A DNA stretch of 9,694 bases, from NCBI GenBank assembly GCA_903932565.1, contig CAIZGQ010000785.1:1-9694 (forward strand), read 5' to 3'. This document shows, one piece after another, positions 5,974-9,694 of this stretch (the first letter of the stretch is position 1; each line of letters begins with the position of its first letter). Source of the stretch: an uncultured Hyphomicrobiales bacterium (GTDB lineage Bacteria > Pseudomonadota > Alphaproteobacteria > Rhizobiales > Beijerinckiaceae). The notes under the pieces are model-generated. The model was not told the origin of the DNA. It was given only the letters and a program-made list of their open reading frames with translations, and searched no databases. The translations under genes were made by a program, and so were the position numbers.

Positions 5974-6278
5974 TGGACCAAGCTCACCGCTGCGACGAAC
6001 TGCTCGCCGCCTACGACAGCGGTTTTGCGAGCGGCTACGTCAAAGGGCGCGCGCGCGCTCACAACGCGGTCGCACTCGTCGCGCAATTGACGCCTCGCCA
6101 GCAAGACGTGTTGTCCGGCATCGCGCGTGGGCGACCATACAAGCTCATCGCACACGATCTCGCCATCAGCATCCGCACCGTTGAGATCCACGCACACTCT
6201 GCATTTAAGCGCCTGGGCGTCAAATCCCGCTTTCATGCCGCTTTGATCGGCGTCGATGCCGGATTGGGGGAACAATGA
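5973..6278 (+). CDS. LuxR-type HTH-only regulator
   Basis: This 101-residue protein starts at ATG 5973 in a TGATG overlap. Residues about 38-97 form a complete GerE/LuxR HTH: LTPRQQDVLSGIARG, then Y-K-L-I-A-H-D-L-A-I-S-I-R-T-V-E-I-H and a closing K-R-L-G-V-K-S-R-F-H-A-A-L. The first 37 residues are a short helical, Arg/Ala-rich lead with no receiver or autoinducer-binding domain. HTH-only LuxR proteins are common in phage early and late regulation and may work as sigma-like or late-gene activators; the target is not visible here. It ends in an ATGA overlap with the nuclease gene. Confidence 0.85.
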   Translation: MDQAHRCDELLAAYDSGFASGYVKGRARAHNAVALVAQLTPRQQDVLSGIARGRPYKLIAHDLAISIRTVEIHAHSAFKRLGVKSRFHAALIGVDAGLGEQ

Positions 6279-6667
6279 CACAAAATACCGGAACACCCCT
6301 GCAAAACGAAATCCGCCTTGCGCTCGGCAAACTGCGCCACGTGCGCCTATTCCGTAACAACGTCGGCGAGGCGTGGCTGGGCAGGGTAGCCGCCCGCAGC
6401 GCCGATCTGGTGACGCTCGCCCGCCCCGTCCGCGTCGTCTATGGCCTATGTGTGGGATCTAGCGATCTCATCGGATTTACCACCATCACCATCACCCCCG
6501 AGATGGTTGGCCAGAAAATCGCCGTGTTCACGGCTGCCGAAATCAAATCAGGCGCGGGCCGTCTGTCCGACGATCAGGCCAATTTCTTGCGTATCGTCAC
6601 AGAGGCAGGTGGCCGCGCCGCAGAAATCCGCTCCGTCGAGGATGCTGTCAGGCTGGTGCAGCCGTGA
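6275..6667 (+). CDS. VRR-NUC domain nuclease
   Basis: This 130-residue single-domain protein matches the phage VRR-NUC group of the PD-(D/E)XK nucleases. It has an N-terminal helix with E12 and R14, R-N-N-V-G at 27-31, G-S-S-D-L-I-G at 61-67 with the acidic D64, the A-E-I-K-S-G core at 88-93 (E89, K91), R-L-S-D-D-Q with Q101, and a final A-G-G-R-A-A-E-I-R-S. Stand-alone enzymes of this type act on branched or structured DNA (Holliday-junction-like resolvases), which suits the position between the helicase and the AAA ATPase. ATG 6275 overlaps the previous stop (ATGA). All expected catalytic positions seem present. Confidence 0.88.
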   Translation: MTQNTGTPLQNEIRLALGKLRHVRLFRNNVGEAWLGRVAARSADLVTLARPVRVVYGLCVGSSDLIGFTTITITPEMVGQKIAVFTAAEIKSGAGRLSDDQANFLRIVTEAGGRAAEIRSVEDAVRLVQP

Positions 6668-7188
6668 TGCCCGCCCCGTCGTCCACCACGTCCGCCCCGT
6701 CACGCCAAAACGAGGCGGAAACATGGCCCACCGAGCCCACCACGCACGGTATCAGCGCCTACGGCCCGCTCCCGCCACGCCATGCTGACGTGCAGCGCCA
6801 AGCCGCGTTCATCGCGTCCAAACTCCAGACCTACACCAACCAAGTGCGCGTTTGGGAGATATCTGGCCTCGGGCTCGATCACGACGAGGCGGACATATTT
6901 TGCTCATGCATACGCATTGCCCGAGATTGCGGCCTGCCTCTCGCCGCCGCGTCCGCCGCAGCCCGGCGCGTCTGGTCGCAATCCAGCACCACAGCCCGGC
7001 AATATGTCGATGATCTGCGCCGCGCCGTCTATCCACTCGCCCGCGCGGGATCGCCCGGCCAGCAGATTGTCGCCGTCGCCGAGGATGTCAATCACCGCTA
7101 CGGCTATGTGCTGCCCTACGACAAGCTGGTGCTCGCCTGCCGCGTCATCGCCGCCTCTGCCGTCCCACAGCCCTGGAGGCGGAAATGA
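6667..7188 (+). CDS. Hypothetical phage protein
   Basis: This 173-residue protein starts at ATG 6667 in a TGATG overlap; GTG 6664 would add one residue. The first 35 residues are Ser/Thr/Pro-rich and look disordered. The rest is helical: Q-A-A-F-I-A-S-K-L around 43-51, a Leu/Asp-rich segment, I-A-R-D-C-G-L-P, an Ala-rich helix and V-L-P-Y-D-K-L-V-L-A-C-R-V-I-A near the end. No family or catalytic motif is recognised. Sitting between the nuclease and the RepA-like ATPase, it may assist replication, but only the position supports this. Confidence 0.65.
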   Translation: MPAPSSTTSAPSRQNEAETWPTEPTTHGISAYGPLPPRHADVQRQAAFIASKLQTYTNQVRVWEISGLGLDHDEADIFCSCIRIARDCGLPLAAASAAARRVWSQSSTTARQYVDDLRRAVYPLARAGSPGQQIVAVAEDVNHRYGYVLPYDKLVLACRVIAASAVPQPWRRK

Positions 7189-7718
7189 TGGCCGAGTTCG
7201 AGGATCCGATTTGGTCAAAGCCTCGCCTTGTCCACAGCCGGGAAAATAGTCAGGGCAGTCTCCCCGGCATCAATGGGGACGCAGTGGGCGAGCTATGGCG
7301 CGCAATCCGCCCCAGCAGCCTGCAAGGGCTGGCAGTGCCGCAGCGCCGGTGGATCGTCCCCGGCTGGCTGCCCAAGCGCCAAGTGACGCTCAATTACGCC
7401 GATGGTGGCATCGGCAAAACCCTACTCGCCCTGCAACTCATGGCCGCATGCGCGCTCGGGCAGCCTTGGTGCAACCTCGCCGTCGAGCCATGCTCAAGCC
7501 TCGGCTTGTTTAGCGAGGACGATAGCGACGAGTTGCACATCCGCCTTGATGGGATCCGCGATCACTACAACGTCGAATTTTCCGCGCTTGACGACATGAC
7601 GATGGTGGACGGCACCGGGCAGGACAACCTACTCGTCACCTGGGACGGCAACCGCCTGATTCCCACCAAGCGGTTCGCCGATCTCCGCGCTCATGCTCTC
7701 GACACAAAGCCGGTGTAG
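7185..7718 (+). pseudogene. RepA/AAA_25-like ATPase, 3'-truncated at the phage/chromosome joint
   Basis: The frame starts at ATG 7185 (ATGA overlap; ATG 7188 is the alternative) behind GGAGG at 7175-7179 and codes for 177 residues. Residues 56-62 (W-I-V-P-G-W-L) and the Walker A Y-A-D-G-G-I-G-K-T at 71-79, then L-G-L-F-S-E-D-D at 106-113, match the RecA-like AAA_25/RepA ATPases of plasmids and phages, which load or replace a replicative helicase. Full-length members are usually about 300-400 residues. Here the frame leaves the family pattern after R-F-A-D-L-R-A-H-A-L-D, just where the Walker B strand should begin, and ends TKPV-stop. Those last codons are the reverse strand of hisZ. As it stands it cannot be an active ATPase. 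Confidence 0.85.
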
Positions 7719-8731
7719 TAATCGAGGTTACGGCCGAAGGCCGTCGCAAAGGTCACGCGCGACAAATCAAGTCCGCGTGCGGCCATGAAATTCAGGCGCG
7801 CATCAAAGCGGTCGAGCGCTGCTGTGAGGTCGAGCTTGGCGTCGCGCGCGAGTGACCGCAATTCGCCCGATGCCTTGTCCGGGTCTCCAGAAATCGCCAG
7901 AAACCGGCTCAGCGTCGCGCGCGTTTGCTCCGGCAGGCCGCCGGAGTTTTTCAGCGCTGCCTGTTCCAGAAAGCGCTCGGCAATCTCGCTCACCGAGCGT
8001 CCGCCGACGGAGGAGATCCCCGCAATCGACAACAGGTCCTGCACCAGAGCGCGGGCGCCTTTTTTGTCGACGCCATCCAGCGCGGCCAGCACGCCAGAAT
8101 GGTCGGTGGAATTGCCGTTGAAGGTCTCATTCAGGACTGTCTCAAGGCTGCGCCCTTGGATGTGGCCGCGGCGGATGCGACGCAACCAGACGGGTGGCAG
8201 GTCCAAAGCCTCCAACATCCGCGCAAACAGTCCGGCGTCGCCGATCTGCACCGCGAGGTCCGGCGCACCGGCATCCTTGGCGGCCTGCAGGGCAAGCGTG
8301 ACGATCTCGGCATCTGCTGCTTCGTGATCCGTGCGGCCAAAGCTCTCGAGCCCGGCCTGCAGCCATTCGCCCGGCCCATCAGCACGACCCCGGAACACCG
8401 GACCAAGATAAGAATAAGCGGCCGTCTGGCCGGCCTGCGGTGACGCCAGATAGGCGCGGCAGACGGGAATTGTGTATTCGGGGCGCAGGCAATAATCGCT
8501 GCCCGATTGGTCGCTGGTCAGATACAGGCGGCCGCGAATGTCTTCGCCCGACTGGTCGAGAAAAATGGAGGCAGGCTGGAGAATGGGCGGCTCGATCCGG
8601 TCGAACCCGGCCGCGTGCAGACCCTCGAGCAGCTTGCTGTAAGGCGCATTCGCCTCAAGCCTGTCGGGATCCGCGCTCGCCGCCCCCAAGGTTTCGATCA
8701 AACCACTCTCGATCACGCCACTCTCCTGCAT
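7691..8731 (-). pseudogene. hisZ: ATP phosphoribosyltransferase regulatory subunit HisZ, C-terminally truncated
   Basis: HisZ is a catalytically dead paralogue of histidyl-tRNA synthetase that pairs with short HisG in the first step of histidine biosynthesis. Visible here are P-P-I-L-Q-P at 48-53, L-R-P-E-Y-T-I-P-V-C at 82-91, E-W-L-Q-A-G-L-E-S-F-G at 122-132, I-G-D-A-G-L-F at 163-169 and GRNLDYYTGFV at 333-343. The family continues with F-E and then a GGRYDxL motif about 20-70 residues further; here GFV is followed by SRA-stop, so roughly the last 30-70 residues are gone. The bases after GFV already belong to the phage ATPase gene read backwards. ATG 8731 has AAGG upstream; GTG 8716, with AGGAG six bases before it, is an equally good start. 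The gene would normally be followed by hisG, which is absent. HisS is excluded by the LRPEYTIPVCR and GLESFGR signatures. Confidence 0.88.
7697..7706. other. Junction between phage DNA and chromosome
   Basis: Rightward, the ATPase reading is family-like up to the codons at about 7691-7702; leftward, hisZ is family-like down to 7703. The switch therefore falls within about ten bases. The expected hisZ bases after GFV (ttc gag) differ from the observed tcgag by one base, so a few bases (CTCGA) may be shared by both parents. No tRNA, integrase or repeat marks an att site. Confidence 0.75.
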
Positions 8732-8801
8732 CGCGCGCCTTGTACCAGCGGGGCCATGGAGATGCGACGCATTTTAACGGAGAGGGTGAACGAAACCGGA
8801 C

Positions 8802-8832
8802 AAAAAAACGCAGCCGAAACGTCGGCTGCGTT
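8802..8832 (-). terminator. Rho-independent terminator of rplS
   Basis: On the minus strand ACGCAGCCGA and TCGGCTGCGT (8822-8831 and 8808-8817) form a perfect 10-bp stem, extendable to 11, with a 4-base loop, followed by a run of T (8807-8802). It starts about 28 bases after the rplS stop and separates rplS from hisZ, which therefore needs its own promoter; I see only a TAAAAT (8776-8771) without a good -35. Confidence 0.92.
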
Positions 8833-8859
8833 GAAATCGATTGATCGTGGACGCTTGCC

Positions 8860-9288
8860 TTACTCGGCGGCTGTCGTCTTGACGTCGGCCTTGGCCTTGG
8901 CGGCACCCTTGGGAGCCTTGACGTTCTTGGTGTCCACCCGCTCGGCGATGCGAGCCGACTTGCCGCGACGATCGCGCAGATAGTACAGCTTGGCGCGACG
9001 CACCTTGCCGCGACGCACGAGCTTGATGGAATCGATGTTCGGGGAATAGATCGGGAATACGCGCTCGACGCCTTCGCCGTAGGAGATCTTGCGAACGGTG
9101 AAGCTTTCGTTCAGCCCGCCGCCATTGCGCGAGATGCAAACGCCTTCATAGGCCTGAACGCGCGAGCGCTCGCCTTCCTTCACCTTCACGTTCACGATGA
9201 TGGTGTCACCGGGCTGGAATTCCGGGATCGTCTTGCCTTCGTGAAGGCGGGCAGCCTGTTCGGCTTCAATAATTTCAATCAGGTTCAT
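8860..9288 (-). CDS. rplS: 50S ribosomal protein L19
   Basis: L19 binds at the 30S-50S interface and helps hold the ribosomal subunits together. The 142-residue protein has the full family pattern: MNLIEIIEAEQ at the start, F-x-P-G-D-T-I-I-V-N-V-K-V-K-E-G-x-R-x-R-V-Q at 24-45, Y-E-G-V-C-I-S-R-N-G-G-G-L at 47-59, F-T-V-R-K-I-S-Y-G-E-G-V-E-R-V-F-P at 63-79, then R-R-G-K-V-R-R-A-K-L-Y-Y-L-R at 91-104. Residues about 121-142 are an Ala/Lys-rich tail common in alphaproteobacteria. AGGAG lies about seven bases before ATG 9288. It is flanked by its own terminator and a structured leader and is not joined to trmD here, the usual neighbour in many bacteria. Confidence 0.98.
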   Translation of the reverse strand: MNLIEIIEAEQAARLHEGKTIPEFQPGDTIIVNVKVKEGERSRVQAYEGVCISRNGGGLNESFTVRKISYGEGVERVFPIYSPNIDSIKLVRRGKVRRAKLYYLRDRRGKSARIAERVDTKNVKAPKGAAKAKADVKTTAAE

Positions 9289-9309
9289 GGGTAACTCCTG
9301 CCGATTTCG

Positions 9310-9351
9310 CCGTCCGGGCCGAGACCCGGCGGTCGAGCGTTTCGGAACGCT
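9310..9351 (-). promoter_or_regulatory. Structured leader of rplS (two hairpins)
   Basis: Upstream of the rplS ribosome binding site, two stems stand in tandem: AGCGTT/AACGCT with a 4-base loop (9336-9351) and a larger CCG-CCGGG/CCCGG-CGG stem with a bulge (9310-9332). Several r-protein messages are autoregulated through such leaders; that role is inferred here. Read on the plus strand, the 9336-9351 hairpin is followed by TTTT and could also act as a weak rightward terminator. Confidence 0.45.
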
Positions 9352-9372
9352 GTTTTCATTTGAGTGCTGGCC

Positions 9373-9399
9373 ATTACACGAGATGCACCAGCCTGTCGA
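9373..9399 (-). promoter_or_regulatory. Possible rplS promoter
   Basis: On the minus strand TCGACA (9399-9394) and TGTAAT (9378-9373) each match five of six consensus bases, but the 15-base spacer is short. The position, between the upstream gene's terminator and the rplS leader, is right for a promoter. Confidence 0.35.
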
Positions 9400-9411
9400 C
9401 GGCTTGGCCGC

Positions 9412-9440
9412 AAAAATCTGCCGCAGGGCTCGCCCGGCAG
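9412..9440 (-). terminator. Terminator of the GST-like gene
   Basis: On the minus strand CTGCCG (9440-9435) pairs with CGGCAG (9423-9418), with an inner GGGC/GCCC option, followed by A and five T (9416-9412). It begins directly after the stop codon at 9441-9443, which suits an intrinsic terminator for this gene. Confidence 0.65.
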
Positions 9441-9694
9441 CTAGCTTTGTGGACTTAGGGGTGTTGCGAGGCCCGGGATCTGGGCCGGACTCTCGACGGC
9501 ACTGTCGGGGCTGTCCTCGCCCCAGAAGGGTGCCATTTCCGCCATGACACGCGCGGCGGCCGCATGGGCACTGGCCCGTTTGCAGTACGTCGACAGCAGC
9601 GGATAGGCCTCAAGCAGATCCGGCTTGTTGAATGCGCCACTCACCTTGGGCAGCATGTAAAGGGTTGGCAAAAGAGCACAATCGGCCAGGGAAA
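9441..9694 (-). CDS. Glutathione S-transferase-like protein, C-terminal part (runs off right edge)
   Basis: The minus-strand frame is open from the window edge to TAG at 9443-9441, giving about 83 C-terminal residues. It begins S-L-A-D-C-A-L-L-P-T-L-Y-M-L, the N-capping 'S-x-A-D' signature of the GST C-terminal helical domain (residue D caps helix alpha6), then a P-D-L-L-E-A-Y-P-L-L-S-T-Y segment typical of the following helices. The last 35 residues (W-G-E-D-S-P-D-S...) are Pro/Ser-rich and look disordered. The thioredoxin-like N-terminal domain with the glutathione site lies outside the window, so substrate and class cannot be judged. Its terminator follows at once, so it is not co-transcribed with rplS by default. 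Confidence 0.7.
   Translation of the reverse strand, partial: SLADCALLPTLYMLPKVSGAFNKPDLLEAYPLLSTYCKRASAHAAAARVMAEMAPFWGEDSPDSAVESPAQIPGLATPLSPQS

Noticed and set aside
5676..6296. Minus-strand frame of 206 codons
   Set aside because: It is a shadow of the GP88-like and LuxR-type genes, which have better evidence.
7691..7730. Phage attachment site at the hisZ joint
   Set aside because: There is no integrase nearby, no tRNA, no visible core repeat, and the phage gene itself is cut in the middle, which argues against ordinary integration.
7785..8443. Plus-strand frames opposite hisZ
   Set aside because: They are antisense shadows of hisZ, whose protein signature is unmistakable.
1..9694. CRISPR array, tRNA or rRNA genes, insertion sequences
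   Set aside because: I found no regularly spaced repeats, tRNA-like cloverleaf, rRNA segment, transposase motif or terminal inverted repeats on reading both strands.

Overview
The window reads as the early region of a lambdoid-style temperate phage (1 to about 7702) joined directly to ordinary alphaproteobacterial chromosome (about 7703 to 9694). The host assignment rests on the L19 and HisZ proteins, the GcrA-like WSDAR modules in a phage gene and the moderately high G+C. A Caulobacterales/Hyphomonadaceae-type host is plausible, but I cannot fix it from sequence alone.

Layout, phage part. A leftward CI-like repressor runs off the left edge. It faces a rightward Cro/YdaS-like gene across a control region with two inverted 17-bp operator-like sites (460-476, 496-512). 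Rightward there is a nearly gapless train of translationally coupled genes (ATGA, GTGA, TAATG and TGATG junctions): Cro-like; a GIY-YIG/MUG113-type domain fused to a second Cro-like HTH; a tiny ORF holding a strong intrinsic terminator; a hairpin-rich leader; an HTH protein; a TTG-started 52-residue basic protein; a tandem WSDAR-HTH protein; a small Cys-rich protein; an unknown protein; an SF2 helicase with a zinc ribbon; a Cys-rich GP88-like protein; a LuxR-type HTH-only protein; a VRR-NUC nuclease; an unknown protein; and the front half of a RepA/AAA_25-like ATPase. Together this looks like regulation followed by replication and recombination.

Layout, chromosomal part. All three genes are on the minus strand: hisZ (lacking its C-terminus), rplS (own leader, possible promoter and a strong terminator) and the C-terminal part of a glutathione S-transferase-like gene that runs off the right edge and has its own terminator.

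The most important structural point is the joint near 7697-7706. The phage ATPase stops before its Walker B strand and hisZ stops inside its GRNLDYYTGFV motif at the same place. No integrase, tRNA or recognisable att site is present. This is either a real illegitimate or deletion-type junction or an assembly chimera. The most novel biology is the GIY-YIG+HTH fusion whose HTH closely resembles the neighbouring stand-alone Cro-like protein, and the terminator plus long-hairpin cluster at 1392-1538 inside the early operon.
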